Source: Cognatundibacterium rugosum
GTDB lineage: Bacteria; Pseudomonadota; Gammaproteobacteria; Burkholderiales; Burkholderiaceae_D
Assembly (NCBI RefSeq): GCF_014284365.1
Contig: NZ_JACOGG010000001.1
Span: forward strand, 1 to 64,000
Length of the DNA: 64,000 bases
Reading direction: 5' to 3'
Of the stretch, positions 43,289 to 52,527 are shown one piece after another. The notes under the pieces were generated by a model, which had not been told where the DNA came from, searched no databases, and saw nothing but the letters and a program-made list of their open reading frames with translations. The translations under genes and the position numbers were made by a program. The first letter of the stretch is position 1, and each line of letters opens with the position of its first letter.

Positions 43289-43312
43289 TATAATTGAGAA
43301 TCATTATCATTT
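43289..43312 (+). promoter_or_regulatory. Fur box overlapping a -10 element
   Basis: The 19 bp at 43290-43308 match the 19-bp Fur consensus at 14 positions, with an exact AATCATTATC right half, and overlap a TATAAT at 43289-43294. The PepSY gene starts about 20 bp downstream. This predicts iron-dependent repression of the five-gene operon that follows. Confidence 0.7.
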
Positions 43313-43332
43313 AAGACCCCAGGAAGTATTCA

Positions 43333-43962
43333 GTGCCGAATTCCAGCTCCCCACATCAACAACGTGCATTCTGGCTGCGTCATCTGCATCAATGGCACTG
43401 GATCAGCTCTGCGATTTGCCTGGTCGCGATGATCATGTTTGCCGCTACAGGGATTACGCTGAATCACTCCGCTCAGATTGAAGCGCATCCGACAGTGACC
43501 CAGCTGTCAGCCAGCTTGCCTGCTGCCTTGCGCGCTGAATTACACAGCCTGAGCAGCGAAGAGCCTGCCGCGCTGCCTGGCGCTGTGACGCAATGGCTGG
43601 ATCAGGAATTCCATACCCGCAGTGCACGTGCCGTGCCTGAATGGTCACCGGAAGAATTGTACTTACCGCTGCCACGCCCGGGTGGCGATGCCTGGCTGCG
43701 CATCGATCTGGGCAGTGGTACCGTGGAATATGAACTGACTGACCGTGGCTGGGTCTCCTATTTGAATGATTTACACAAGGGCCGCAATACCGGCAGCGCC
43801 TGGACCTGGTTTATTGATCTGTTTGCTGCGGCCTGTCTGATTTTTTGTATTACCGGTTTATTTTTGTTGAAAATGCACGCAGCCAACCGGCGCGGTACCT
43901 GGCCTTATGTGGCATTGGGTCTGGTCACGCCTTTACTGCTTGCAGTTATTTTTATCCATTAG
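43333..43962 (+). CDS. PepSY-associated transmembrane protein
   Basis: A 209-aa inner-membrane protein. An N-terminal helix (HWISSAICLVAMIMFAATGITL) follows HLHQWHW, the middle is a periplasmic PepSY-type region ending SYLNDLHKGRNTGSAWTWFIDL, and two C-terminal helices follow (FAAACLIFCITGLFLL, YVALGLVTPLLLAVIF). The GTG start is supported by AGGAAG 7 nt upstream. Family members with HxxxW helices are linked to iron or haem uptake and to flavin-based electron transfer across the membrane. It is first in the Fur-preceded operon. Confidence 0.8.
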   Translation: MPNSSSPHQQRAFWLRHLHQWHWISSAICLVAMIMFAATGITLNHSAQIEAHPTVTQLSASLPAALRAELHSLSSEEPAALPGAVTQWLDQEFHTRSARAVPEWSPEELYLPLPRPGGDAWLRIDLGSGTVEYELTDRGWVSYLNDLHKGRNTGSAWTWFIDLFAAACLIFCITGLFLLKMHAANRRGTWPYVALGLVTPLLLAVIFIH

Positions 43963-44099
43963 ACTGGCTGCTTGATCGTTAAACGGCAGTCTGCGTTTAA
44001 CGATCGATCTGAGCCGCACCCTGACATTGCCAGGTACAAATCCACCCCAGCCGTGATGGTGCAGCAGTCTTGTTATTGACTTGTTTATCAAGGTTAACT

Positions 44100-44654
44100 A
44101 TGCGTTCTCTCTCTCCTGCTACGCTGCAAAATTTGCGTCCAAATTTACGTCCATTTGCGATCACCGCCCTGCTGGGCAGCCAGGCCTTAGTCGCCCAGGC
44201 GGCTGATCTGACCGTCAAGGTCGAAGTACCAAAACTGAATGTGGCGGAATACCACAAACCCTATGTCGCGATCTGGATAGAAAAACCGGACCAGACTTTC
44301 GCCGGCAACCTGGCAGTCTGGTATGACCTGAAAAAACGCAATAATGAAGGCACGAAATGGCTCAAGGATTTGCGCCAGTGGTGGCGTCGCAGCGGACGTG
44401 AACTGGACATGCCGGTTGACGGCCTGAGCGGTGCCACCCGCACCACCGGCGAACACAGCCTGAGCTTTGCCAGTGACAAAGGCGCGCTGGCTAAGTTACC
44501 TGCCGGTGACTACAACCTGCTGGTCGAAGCAGCGCGTGAAGGCGGTGGCCGTGAAGTCGTGAAAGTCCCGTTCCAATGGCAAGGCAAAGAAGTCAATTTC
44601 AAAGCGCAGGGCAACCATGAACTGGGCGCCATCAGCATTAACATCAAATCCTGA
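44100..44654 (+). CDS. DUF2271 periplasmic protein
   Basis: A 184-aa exported protein with an N-terminal hydrophobic signal (PFAITALLGSQALVAQAADLT). The body (LNVAEYHKPYVAIWIEKPDQT, NLAVWYDLKKRNNEGTKWLKDLRQWWRRSGRELDMPVDGLSGATR) matches the DUF2271 family, regularly next to PepSY, DUF4198 and ApbE genes. The SGAT motif resembles flavin-attachment sites modified by ApbE, so it may carry covalent FMN, but that is inference. The ATG at 44100 has AAGG upstream. Confidence 0.75.
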   Translation: MRSLSPATLQNLRPNLRPFAITALLGSQALVAQAADLTVKVEVPKLNVAEYHKPYVAIWIEKPDQTFAGNLAVWYDLKKRNNEGTKWLKDLRQWWRRSGRELDMPVDGLSGATRTTGEHSLSFASDKGALAKLPAGDYNLLVEAAREGGGREVVKVPFQWQGKEVNFKAQGNHELGAISINIKS

Positions 44655-44665
44655 GGAGCTGGCAC

Positions 44666-45475
44666 ATGATCACCTTACGTCAATTGAGTGCATTCACACT
44701 GCTGGCCTGTGCCAGCCTGTCTGCTCAGGCGCACCGCACTTTCCTGGTACCGACCTCCACCGTGGTATCCGGTAATGCGCCCTGGGTCAGTTTCGATGCT
44801 GCAGCTGCCACCAATGTGTTTGAATTCGACCACGTGGCACTGAAGCTCGATAATCTGCAAATCACTGCCCCGGATGGCAGCAAACTAACACCGGAAAATA
44901 GCTATAGCGGCCGTTTCCGCAGCAGCTTTGATGTACAGCTCAAACAAACTGGCACCTATAAAATCGGTACTTTTAGCGATGGTCTGTTCGCCTCCTACAA
45001 AGAAAATGGTCAGCCTAAACGCTGGCGCGGCAGTGCCGAGGCTTTTGCTAAAGAAATCCCGGCCGGTGTGACTGATCTGCAAGTGACTCAGCGTAGCGGT
45101 CGTGTCGAAACCATCGTCACTAACGGCAAACCAGGCGGTAAAGCACTGGAGATTTCCGGCAAAGGTCTGGAACTCAGCGCGGTGACGCATCCGAATGATC
45201 TGGTGTTCGGTGAAAACGCGACCTTCCGCTTACTGCTGGACGGCAAACCTGCTGCCAACGTGAGTGTGGAAGTGATACCCGGTGGTGCGCGTTACCGTCA
45301 AAAGCTGAATGACAAAACCTATGTCACCGATGCCAATGGCCAATTCAGTGTGAGCTGGACTCAGCCTGGCCTGCAATGGCTGGAAGCGGAGGTGAAAGAC
45401 GACAAAGCGACGGTAGCACCGGCCAAGAGCCGTGTCTCCAGCTATGTGGTGACACTGGAAGTCTTACCGCAATAA
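44666..45475 (+). CDS. DUF4198 periplasmic protein
   Basis: A 269-aa exported protein with signal peptide LSAFTLLACASLSAQA-HRTFLVP. It continues as an Ig-like domain protein of the DUF4198 family (NiKM/CbiK-neighbour type), with HRTFLVPTSTVVSGNAPWVSFDAAAATNVFEFDH and a C-terminal GENATFRLLLDGKPAANVSVEV. These proteins accompany metal-uptake systems. It lies 11 bp after the DUF2271 gene in the Fur-box operon. Confidence 0.78.
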   Translation: MITLRQLSAFTLLACASLSAQAHRTFLVPTSTVVSGNAPWVSFDAAAATNVFEFDHVALKLDNLQITAPDGSKLTPENSYSGRFRSSFDVQLKQTGTYKIGTFSDGLFASYKENGQPKRWRGSAEAFAKEIPAGVTDLQVTQRSGRVETIVTNGKPGGKALEISGKGLELSAVTHPNDLVFGENATFRLLLDGKPAANVSVEVIPGGARYRQKLNDKTYVTDANGQFSVSWTQPGLQWLEAEVKDDKATVAPAKSRVSSYVVTLEVLPQ

Positions 45476-45485
45476 ACAGCCGCAC

Positions 45486-46520
45486 ATGAGACTCGTGTTC
45501 ATCCCCCTGGATGCGCCGGAACCACCGGCGCTGCCTGCACCACTGCGCTTGTTGCAGCTGTCAGGCAGCAGCATGGGTTGCAGCTGGCAGGTGCAGTTTT
45601 ACTTGCCAGCCTGCCACCCACAACAGCAGGCAGCGTTCTGGCAAAACGGGATACAGCAGGAACTCGATCTGGTGGTGCAGCAAATGAGCCACTGGGAGGC
45701 CGGGTCTGATTTATCGCGCTTTAACCAGGCCACGGCTGGCAGTGTCTGCACGCTGGCTCCGGAGTTTTGCACTGTGATGGATTACGCCATTTATCTGGCA
45801 CGGCAAACCGAAGGCGCCTATGACCCGGCCGCAGGCAAGTTGGTCAATCTGTGGGGCTTCGGCCCGGCAAAAAATCGCCATGAGCCAGCACGCCGTCCGT
45901 CTGAAGCTGCCATTGCAGAAGTGCTGACCCAGCCTGGCTGGCGCGACCTGCAACTGAACCGGCTACGTCGCGAACTGCTGCAACCAGGCGGCCTGAGCCT
46001 CGATCTGTCATCGATTGCGAAAGGTTTTGCAGTCGATCAGGTAGCTGCGTTTCTGGAGCGGCATGCTATCCCCAGCTACCTGGTGGAAGTGGGCGGCGAA
46101 CTGCGCGGCTTTGGCATCAAGCCAGATCACATGCCATGGTGGGTGCGTATAGAAACACCACCCGTTCATGCACAATCCCCGACACCGATGAACTGGGACG
46201 GGCTGGTCGCTCTGCATGGCTTAGCCATCGCAACATCGGGCAGTTACCGTCAGTTTTTTGAACAGGATGGACGCCAGTATTCGCATACCCTGGACCCGCG
46301 CAACGGTTATCCGGTCGATAATAATCTGGTCTCGGTCACCGTTTTACACAAGGAATGCATGATCGCGGACGCACTGGCTACCGCCTTCACCGTCATGGGT
46401 GAGCAGGCTGCGCTGGACTATGCGGACAGCCATCAGATTGCCTGTTGCCTCATGTGCCAGTCCGCAAGCGGGCTGCAAGTGCGCCTCAGTCGCACCATGC
46501 AGGCCATGCTGGATACATAA
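45486..46520 (+). CDS. apbE: FAD:protein FMN transferase (ApbE family)
   Basis: A 344-aa enzyme that attaches FMN from FAD to a Thr/Ser of target flavoproteins, requiring Mg2+. Family blocks are visible: MGCSWQVQFYLPAC, AYDPAAGKLVNLWGFGP, SLDLSSIAKGFAVDQVA, VEVGGELRGFG, ATSGSYRQFFE...YSHTLDPRNGYPV and IADALATAFTVMG. No clear signal peptide is seen, unlike many exported ApbE proteins. It is coupled to the next gene by a TAATG overlap. Confidence 0.9.
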   Translation: MRLVFIPLDAPEPPALPAPLRLLQLSGSSMGCSWQVQFYLPACHPQQQAAFWQNGIQQELDLVVQQMSHWEAGSDLSRFNQATAGSVCTLAPEFCTVMDYAIYLARQTEGAYDPAAGKLVNLWGFGPAKNRHEPARRPSEAAIAEVLTQPGWRDLQLNRLRRELLQPGGLSLDLSSIAKGFAVDQVAAFLERHAIPSYLVEVGGELRGFGIKPDHMPWWVRIETPPVHAQSPTPMNWDGLVALHGLAIATSGSYRQFFEQDGRQYSHTLDPRNGYPVDNNLVSVTVLHKECMIADALATAFTVMGEQAALDYADSHQIACCLMCQSASGLQVRLSRTMQAMLDT

Positions 46521-47995
46521 TGAAATTTCCTAAGCAACTCTTCAGTGCCGGACGCCTCAGTCTGGCCAGCGGTGTGGCCGGTGCGCTGGCACTGAGTCAG
46601 GCAGCGCCACGTCCACTCAGTGTGGCGCTAATTGCAGGCAGCTATCTGAGCCTGTGCTGGGCCAGCTGGATCAGTCCCTGGCTGGCCGAACGACGGCAGC
46701 AACACAGCAGCGATGCCGCAGGCCATGAGGAACGCATCCTGATCGGCTACGCGAGTCAGACTGGCTTTGCATTCAGTCTGGCTCAGAAGACGGCAGAACA
46801 TTTGCAGCAAGCCGGACTGCCCAGCCAGATCCTGAGCCTGAACCAGCTGACGCCTGCGCTGTTGCAGCAGACGCGGCGTCTGCTGCTGATCGTCAGCACC
46901 ACCGGTGAAGGCGATGCACCGGATAACGCCGATCAGTTTTGCCGTAAGCTGCTGCCGCAACAACTGGATCTGCAACACTTACAAATTGGCCTGCTGGCAC
47001 TCGGTGATCGTCACTACAGCCATTACTGTGCATTTGGTCATCAGCTGGCGCACTGGTTTGCGCATCGGGGAGCCACGCCTTTATGCGACCTGATTGAAGT
47101 CGATAATGGCGATGAAGCCGCCTTACGGCACTGGCAGCATTATCTGGGCCAACTCAGCGGCCACACGGAGCTGGCCGACTGGAGTACCCCTGACTACCAA
47201 CACTGGACGCTGCAGCAACGTCAATGCCTGAACCCGGATAGCCAGGGCAGTCCGGTATTTCATCTGAGGCTCACGCCACCGGCTGGTGAAGATGGTGAAG
47301 CTGGTGACACGATAGGCTGGAAGGCTGGCGATATTGCTGAAATCGGCCCGCAGCCCGCACCGGGACTGGCGATCAGCGGTGCAGATGCCCCCCCTTTACC
47401 ACACCGTGAATACTCTATTTCCTCGCTGCCCGGCGATGGCGGACTGGAACTGCTGGTCAGGCAATTGCAAAAGGATGACGGCAGCCTGGGTCTGGGTTCG
47501 GGCTGGCTGACCGCCTATGCAGAAATCGGGCAAACCATACAGCTGCGCATACGCAGCAATCCGCAATTCCATACTCCAGGCGCAGAGCGCCTGATCCTGA
47601 TCGGCAATGGCACTGGTCTGGCCGGTTTGCGCGCGCATCTGAAACAACGCGTCGCCACCGGTCAGCGACAGAACTGGCTGATTTTTGGCGAACGTCAGCG
47701 CAGCAAGGATTTTTTCCACCAGTCCGACATTCTCGACTGGCAGGCACAGGGATGGCTACCGGAACTGGATCTGTGTTTTTCGCGCGACCAGGCAGAACGC
47801 CGCTATGTACAGCATGCTTTACGCGAACGTGCTGCACTATTGGCTGACTGGATGGAGCAAGGTGCTGCAATCCTGGTCTGCGGCAGCCTGCAGGGCATGG
47901 CGGGCGAAGTGCATCAGACCTTGCTCGACGTGCTGGGTGAAGACCAGCTGGATCAGCTCAGCGATCAGGGCCGTTATCTGCGCGACGTGTACTAG
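46520..47995 (+). CDS. Membrane-anchored flavodoxin/NADPH flavoreductase (CysJ/sulfite-reductase-like)
   Basis: A 491-aa protein with a short N-terminal membrane region (LSLASGVAGALALSQAAP...SVALIAGSYLSLCWASWI). A flavodoxin domain follows (LIGYASQTGFAFSLAQKTAEHL, LLLIVSTTGEGDAPDNADQF), then an FAD domain (HREYSISSLPG) and an NADPH domain (LILIGNGTGLAGLRAHLKQR) ending in ...GRYLRDVY. The layout is that of sulfite-reductase flavoprotein-like reductases tied to PepSY/ApbE loci. It probably passes NADPH electrons to the periplasmic flavoproteins or to ferric substrates. Confidence 0.85.
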   Translation: MKFPKQLFSAGRLSLASGVAGALALSQAAPRPLSVALIAGSYLSLCWASWISPWLAERRQQHSSDAAGHEERILIGYASQTGFAFSLAQKTAEHLQQAGLPSQILSLNQLTPALLQQTRRLLLIVSTTGEGDAPDNADQFCRKLLPQQLDLQHLQIGLLALGDRHYSHYCAFGHQLAHWFAHRGATPLCDLIEVDNGDEAALRHWQHYLGQLSGHTELADWSTPDYQHWTLQQRQCLNPDSQGSPVFHLRLTPPAGEDGEAGDTIGWKAGDIAEIGPQPAPGLAISGADAPPLPHREYSISSLPGDGGLELLVRQLQKDDGSLGLGSGWLTAYAEIGQTIQLRIRSNPQFHTPGAERLILIGNGTGLAGLRAHLKQRVATGQRQNWLIFGERQRSKDFFHQSDILDWQAQGWLPELDLCFSRDQAERRYVQHALRERAALLADWMEQGAAILVCGSLQGMAGEVHQTLLDVLGEDQLDQLSDQGRYLRDVY

Positions 47996-48057
47996 GGCAG
48001 CTTGCCAGTCATTAAGCACGGCATTACCATGCCTACATCCTGAACTGCCCAGACTCT

Positions 48058-49500
48058 GTGCTGAACTTGCCCATGTGCGCCATGCCTGACCACGATATCA
48101 CCACTTACCTGCGTGAAGGCCATGCCTGTATCGCAGACGGTGATTTGCTGACAGCACAGCTGGCCTTTCGTAAAGCGCTGTCCTTACAGGCCGATAACGG
48201 CGAAGCCATGGCCAACCTGGGCTGGCTCGCCGAACAACAGCAAGACTGGCCTGCGGCGGCAAATTATTATGAACAAGCGCTGGCCTTATTGGCACCACAT
48301 GCACAACTCAGCTTTCAGCTCGCGCATGTGCTGCTGCAACTGAAACGCTTTGAGGAAGCCGAGCTGCATCTGCTGCAGGGCTTACAGCTAGAGCCAACTT
48401 CTGCGACTGGCTGGTCGCACTACGGCATGCTGCGTACGGTGCAATACCGTGAGGTGGAAGCTGAGGAAGCCTACCGCCATGCCATTGCGCTGGCACCGGA
48501 CAAGCTGGCACCGCGCTTCAATCTGAGTTATCTGCTGCTCAGACAGGGGCGCTTGCAGGAAGGCTGGCAATATTGGGAAGCCCGCCCCTGGCAACAGCTA
48601 AGCCGCTATGCGCACACAAAACGCCTGACTACCGGACAGTCACTCCAGGGCATGCGCGTGCTGATTACACAGGAAGGCGGGGCTGGTGACCTGATCCAGT
48701 TTTGCCGCTATCTGCCACTGCTGCGCCGGGAAGGTGTTGCCCGCCTGGGTCTGGTCTGCGATCGCGCATTGCTAGGTCTGATGCAAGGGCTGACTGAGCT
48801 GGCTGAAACTGGCCATTCTGCTTCTCCTGCCGCACCGGATGTATTGCTGGATTTTTCTGCCACGATCAACGAAGCAGACTGGGACGGCTGGCTGCCATTG
48901 ATGAGCCTGCCCGGCCATGTTCAAACCCGTTTTGACAGTATCCCGGCAGGGACATCTTACTTATCCCTGCCTGCGGCGCTGACCCAACACTGGCAACAGC
49001 TGTTTCCACAAACAAGGCCCAGGCCCTTGCGTATTGGTCTGGCATGGCAGGGCAATCCGGCATTTGAAAATGATGCAGACCGCTCGATCGCGGATATCCG
49101 TTGTCTGCTTCCCTTAGCTGAATTACCCGATATAGACTGGATCTGTCTGCAAAAAACGCAGCACAGCGCACAGGATGGGGTAGCGGCATGGAACCTGGCT
49201 TCTCCGCAGCGGCCTTTGCAGGACTACTCAGCGGAGCTGCGTGACTTTGCCGATACCGCAGCCTTGATACAGCAACTGGATCTGGTGATCAGTGTCGATA
49301 CCGCTGTCGCCCATCTGGCTGGTGCCCTAGGCAAGCCTTGCTGGCTGATGCTACCCTGGTTTAAACCGGACTGGCGCTGGCTAAATCGTCGCCAAAGCAG
49401 CCCATGGTATCAACAAACCCGGTTATTTCGTCAGACAGCGGCTGGTGACTGGGACAGTGTGGTGACAGCGATCAGGGCTGCCTTAATCAGCATGCGCTGA
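48058..49500 (+). CDS. TPR-repeat protein with glycosyltransferase-like (GT9/ADP-heptose-type) C-terminal domain
   Basis: A protein of up to 480 aa. The first 180 residues are tetratricopeptide repeats (NGEAMANLGWLAEQQQDWPAAANYYEQAL, then FEEAELHLLQGLQLEPTS). The rest resembles the glycosyltransferase domain of heptosyltransferase-like TPR proteins, with RIGLAWQGNPAFENDADRSI, DWICLQKTQ and DLVISVDTAVAHLAGALGKPCWLMLPWFKPDWRWL. It may glycosylate flagellin or surface proteins. The start is uncertain: GTG 48058, ATG 48073 and ATG 48082 are all possible. Confidence 0.8.
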   Translation: MLNLPMCAMPDHDITTYLREGHACIADGDLLTAQLAFRKALSLQADNGEAMANLGWLAEQQQDWPAAANYYEQALALLAPHAQLSFQLAHVLLQLKRFEEAELHLLQGLQLEPTSATGWSHYGMLRTVQYREVEAEEAYRHAIALAPDKLAPRFNLSYLLLRQGRLQEGWQYWEARPWQQLSRYAHTKRLTTGQSLQGMRVLITQEGGAGDLIQFCRYLPLLRREGVARLGLVCDRALLGLMQGLTELAETGHSASPAAPDVLLDFSATINEADWDGWLPLMSLPGHVQTRFDSIPAGTSYLSLPAALTQHWQQLFPQTRPRPLRIGLAWQGNPAFENDADRSIADIRCLLPLAELPDIDWICLQKTQHSAQDGVAAWNLASPQRPLQDYSAELRDFADTAALIQQLDLVISVDTAVAHLAGALGKPCWLMLPWFKPDWRWLNRRQSSPWYQQTRLFRQTAAGDWDSVVTAIRAALISMR

Positions 49501-49569
49501 TCAACTGATCTAAGCGGGGCAGCCTGATGCGATTGAAGTGTAACGCTGAAGGCCGCGCTACGGTGACAG

Positions 49570-49911
49570 TTACGCTTTACGCAGGTAACAGGCTTTCAAC
49601 ATGAAATTACCGCCATCCATTTTGCAATCGACTTCATGGTCGCCGCCAACGATGCGTATACTTTTGATCTTGGTGCCTTGTTTGAGTGTGGTGGAAGAAC
49701 CTTTGACTTTCAAATCCTTGATCAGCACGACTGCATCGCCATCAGACAAGACATTACCAACGGAATCTTTCACGATGCGCTCGTCATTGTCGTCTTCACT
49801 GGCTGCAGCCTGAGCCGGCCATTCAAAACCACAATCCGCACACACCAGGTTGTCACCATCGGGATAGGTATTTTCTAAGCCACATTGCGGGCAGGCGGGA
49901 AAACTGGACAT
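49570..49911 (-). CDS. yjdM: YjdM/PhnA-family zinc-ribbon protein
   Basis: A 113-aa cytoplasmic protein. The N-terminal zinc ribbon (CPQCGLENTYPDGDNLVCADCGFEW) is followed by the conserved YjdM domain (VKDSVGNVLSDGDAVVLIKDLKVKGSSTTLKQGTKI...GNFMLKACYLRK). Its old PhnA name implies phosphonate use, but the function of the family is not established. Confidence 0.9.
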   Translation of the reverse strand: MSSFPACPQCGLENTYPDGDNLVCADCGFEWPAQAAASEDDNDERIVKDSVGNVLSDGDAVVLIKDLKVKGSSTTLKQGTKIKSIRIVGGDHEVDCKMDGGNFMLKACYLRKA

Positions 49912-50036
49912 ACTTACTTTCGAAACATTGAACAGACCCTAGTATAACCGGACAGCTGCCTTACCCCGCCAAAGCCCGAGCAGAATACTGCGGCAAATGC
50001 TGTGCCGGTCAAGGTCAAGGCCACAGCCCGCTGCAC

Positions 50037-50900
50037 TCAGCCGCCGTTTTTTTGCTTGTAGATGGTGTCGATGATGATCAGCTCCATTTTGCGTATCACT
50101 TCCACCGCATCCTCAAGCGGTATCATCGCACCACGGGCCAGACTGGAAGCGGCTGCCAGCGTATTACTGGCCAACAGCAATTCCAGCGCATCCTTGAGCG
50201 GCGCATCATCAAAATCCGGTGGCAGTACCGGTAAAACCTTGGATTTAAAAAACGCAAAGCGCGGTTCAGTCAGCAAATAGCGTTGTGCATTCTTCTTCAC
50301 TGCCGGTGCTGCTACCTCCGGCGCGGCTGTGCTGAGACTGGCAGCTTGCGCTTGCGGTGTCACCACCGCTGGCACCGTCACCGGTGCCACTGTGACCGGG
50401 GCAGGAGCAGGAACTGCCGCCGGCACCGCTTTCTTCACCGGACTCAGCACACGATGCAAATCATTGTGAATTTTGGCAACCAGATCATCGGGGGAATCAA
50501 AAAAACGTACGTCATGCGACTGACTCAACTGCGCCTTGAAATCAGCCAGCCATTGCGCGGCGATACCGGTATCCACATTTTTAGGCAAAATAGGATGTTC
50601 ATCTTCATCGATCAGATAAATCAGCGTCGGTATGCAATACAACTGTGCTTCCAGATATTCCAGCTGTATCAAAGATTTTCCGGTACTGGCATCGACATCA
50701 CCAAATACCATGCCAAATACACCGATATACGCCTTCGCACTACGCACCAGGCGTAAACGGTCTTCGATCGGGGTTTCCGGCAAAGCCGAAGTCAGGGTCG
50801 CCCCAAAATAAGCGGCGGCCTCTCGCGTGAATTCCTCACTCAAACGTTTGCGATGCACGGCGAGATCAAACGGTGTGGAGCTGACAAATACGGTGGTCAT
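50037..50900 (-). CDS. DUF4062-domain protein
   Basis: A 287-aa protein. The N-terminal DUF4062 begins MTTVFVSSTPFDLAVHRKRLSEEF and includes DRLRLVRSAKAYIGVFGMVFGDVDASTGKSLIQLEYLEAQ, a TIR/nucleoside-binding-like fold. A Pro/Ala/Val-rich linker (about 155-190) and a short helical C-terminal domain follow. GGGAG precedes the ATG at 50900. DUF4062 proteins often occur in signalling or conflict systems, but no partner gene is seen here. Confidence 0.75.
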   Translation of the reverse strand: MTTVFVSSTPFDLAVHRKRLSEEFTREAAAYFGATLTSALPETPIEDRLRLVRSAKAYIGVFGMVFGDVDASTGKSLIQLEYLEAQLYCIPTLIYLIDEDEHPILPKNVDTGIAAQWLADFKAQLSQSHDVRFFDSPDDLVAKIHNDLHRVLSPVKKAVPAAVPAPAPVTVAPVTVPAVVTPQAQAASLSTAAPEVAAPAVKKNAQRYLLTEPRFAFFKSKVLPVLPPDFDDAPLKDALELLLASNTLAAASSLARGAMIPLEDAVEVIRKMELIIIDTIYKQKNGG

Positions 50901-51016
50901 ACGGTCTCCCTGCAATTAATCGGTCTACTCAGCGTTGAGTTCATTCGATGCAGTATATACCTTGCCGTGCGTCAAGGAACAGCCAAGTCTGACAGTGGCT
51001 GTGTTCCCTTGCAACA

Positions 51017-51550
51017 TCAGGGCTGCGACAGCGTCTGCAGGGTTTGCCAGCCTTGCGGCCAGTCTGCCAGACCACTCTCGGCATTGATGTGACCAGCCTG
51101 TCCCAGATCGGTCAGCGCACAGCCCCAGCGCTGCGCGCACTGCTGTGAAAAAGTCATGCTGGCATACGGATCATCCTGGCTGGCGATGATATGTGCAGGA
51201 AAAGGCAAAGTCAGACTGGGTAAGTCTTCATACCCGCTGGCCGTGGCAGGAAACGCAGCGCCCTGCGGATCAGGCACAGCCACCAGCAAAGCGCCACGGA
51301 TACGCAAGCTGGTCTGCGCCGCCCAGTGCGCGACCGTCAGGCTGCCCATGCTATGCGCTGCAATCAGCACATCGGGACCCAGGCGCGCCACTTCCCTTTC
51401 AAGTGCAGCCACCCATACCTCGCGTTGCGGCCGCATCCAGTCTTGGATCGTGATGCGCTGACACTGCGGATAGGCAGACTGCCACAAAGATTGCCAATGG
51501 TCGGGGCCAGAATTGGCGTAACCAGGGAAAATCAATACCGGAGATGACAT
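51017..51550 (-). CDS. RBBP9/YdeN-family alpha/beta hydrolase
   Basis: A 177-aa serine hydrolase: PVLIFPGYANSGPDHWQSLWQSAYP at the N-terminus, nucleophile in IAAHSMGSL, acid in IIASQDDPYAS and catalytic His in DLGQAGHINAESG. These are the family marks of RBBP9-like esterases. Physiological substrate is unknown. Confidence 0.88.
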   Translation of the reverse strand: MSSPVLIFPGYANSGPDHWQSLWQSAYPQCQRITIQDWMRPQREVWVAALEREVARLGPDVLIAAHSMGSLTVAHWAAQTSLRIRGALLVAVPDPQGAAFPATASGYEDLPSLTLPFPAHIIASQDDPYASMTFSQQCAQRWGCALTDLGQAGHINAESGLADWPQGWQTLQTLSQP

Positions 51551-51619
51551 GCAAAATACCTTTATTTATCTCAAAATCGGGACAGATGCTACGCACAGAA
51601 TGATACAGCAGCGCGGACA

Positions 51620-51934
51620 TCAAGCAGCCACATACTCATAAGATGCGGTCGCCAGGCTTGCAAATACCTGCCTGCCGGAATAAGGAACAGCGACCCATTC
51701 CTTCATAGGGCGTCCCTTGCCCGATGGATCCCACAATACGGCACCAGTCAGCGCCAATGCCCTGGCGTGACTTTCGCCTCGTAACTTGAACACAATGGTT
51801 TCCTTGTGTTGGGCGAGGAAAGCTTTGCCAGCTACTTTCAGGCAAGCTTTCCCAAACATTTGCCCCGCAACGACTTGCGGATCATCCGCAAAATTCAGTA
51901 CCAATTGCTCATATGCATACAGTATTTCTGACAT
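51620..51934 (-). CDS. TfoX N-terminal-like / YjbR-like small protein
   Basis: A 104-aa protein resembling the TfoX N-terminal or MmcQ/YjbR fold: MFGKACLKVAGKAFLAQHKETIVFKLRG, then WDPSGKGRPMKEWVAVP. The function is not known, and nothing indicates a competence role. The start is at 51934. A strong hairpin lies just upstream. Confidence 0.6.
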   Translation of the reverse strand: MSEILYAYEQLVLNFADDPQVVAGQMFGKACLKVAGKAFLAQHKETIVFKLRGESHARALALTGAVLWDPSGKGRPMKEWVAVPYSGRQVFASLATASYEYVAA

Positions 51935-51956
51935 GATCTCGCCTTTCCTGCGTAAC

Positions 51957-52006
51957 TAGGGCCTGTTAACATTCAATTTCCGCAATTTAAATGTTAACAG
52001 GCCCTA
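51957..52006. repeat. Long perfect inverted repeat, MITE-like or terminator
   Basis: A 17-bp arm beginning TAGGGCCTGTTAAC (51957-51973) matches its inverse complement at 51990-52006 perfectly, around a 16-bp spacer. The outer TA on both sides would fit a TA target duplication. The GGGCCTGTTAAC sequence resembles IS termini seen in betaproteobacteria, so it may be a minimal mobile repeat. It also sits where the 95-aa gene upstream needs a terminator. Confidence 0.6.
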
Positions 52007-52013
52007 AGCTGAA

Positions 52014-52301
52014 TCAGGTTTTTTCCATCGTTCCATCGCGGAATATTCTCATAAATTCGACCTGATGCTTAATTGAATCAGCATATATTTCCGCATTACT
52101 CAATGAAGTCAGCTCCTCCAGTTCGCCCGACGGGGTATAACGGAAGTGCGTTATTTTTGCATCTTTGGGGTTAAAGCCAAATTTGGCGGAATAACGACAA
52201 TGCAAATCACCAAGAAACACGTCTTTGAACTGCATGAAATAGACGGTGTCGTACCATGACTGCTGCGCTTCATAGAGTGTTCTTATCGACGACTTTCTCA
52301 T
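52014..52301 (-). CDS. Hypothetical 95-aa protein
   Basis: A small soluble protein (MRKSSIRTLYEAQQSWYDTVYFMQFKDVF...) without a recognised domain, rich in aromatic residues, with a C-terminal DSIKHQVEFMRIFRDG. It is followed immediately by the long inverted repeat at 51957-52006. No partner or function can be proposed. Confidence 0.5.
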   Translation of the reverse strand: MRKSSIRTLYEAQQSWYDTVYFMQFKDVFLGDLHCRYSAKFGFNPKDAKITHFRYTPSGELEELTSLSNAEIYADSIKHQVEFMRIFRDGTMEKT

Positions 52302-52527
52302 CGTTATAGATCAGGCGAAAACAAAAAGTCGCTGTCGGCGAATCATGATCCTCAACAGCAGGTCACCATCAATTTTCTTCAGGTATTTTTTTCAGTCGTT
52401 ACAGATATCCTGATTTCATGTATGGTGACTGAGACAGCTTAGTCACGGAAATTGAAGCGAGCACCGCCTGATTCCATCATGGGTAAAAAAGGCAAATAAA
52501 ATCCAGCCTCTCAGTCATTCACATAGA

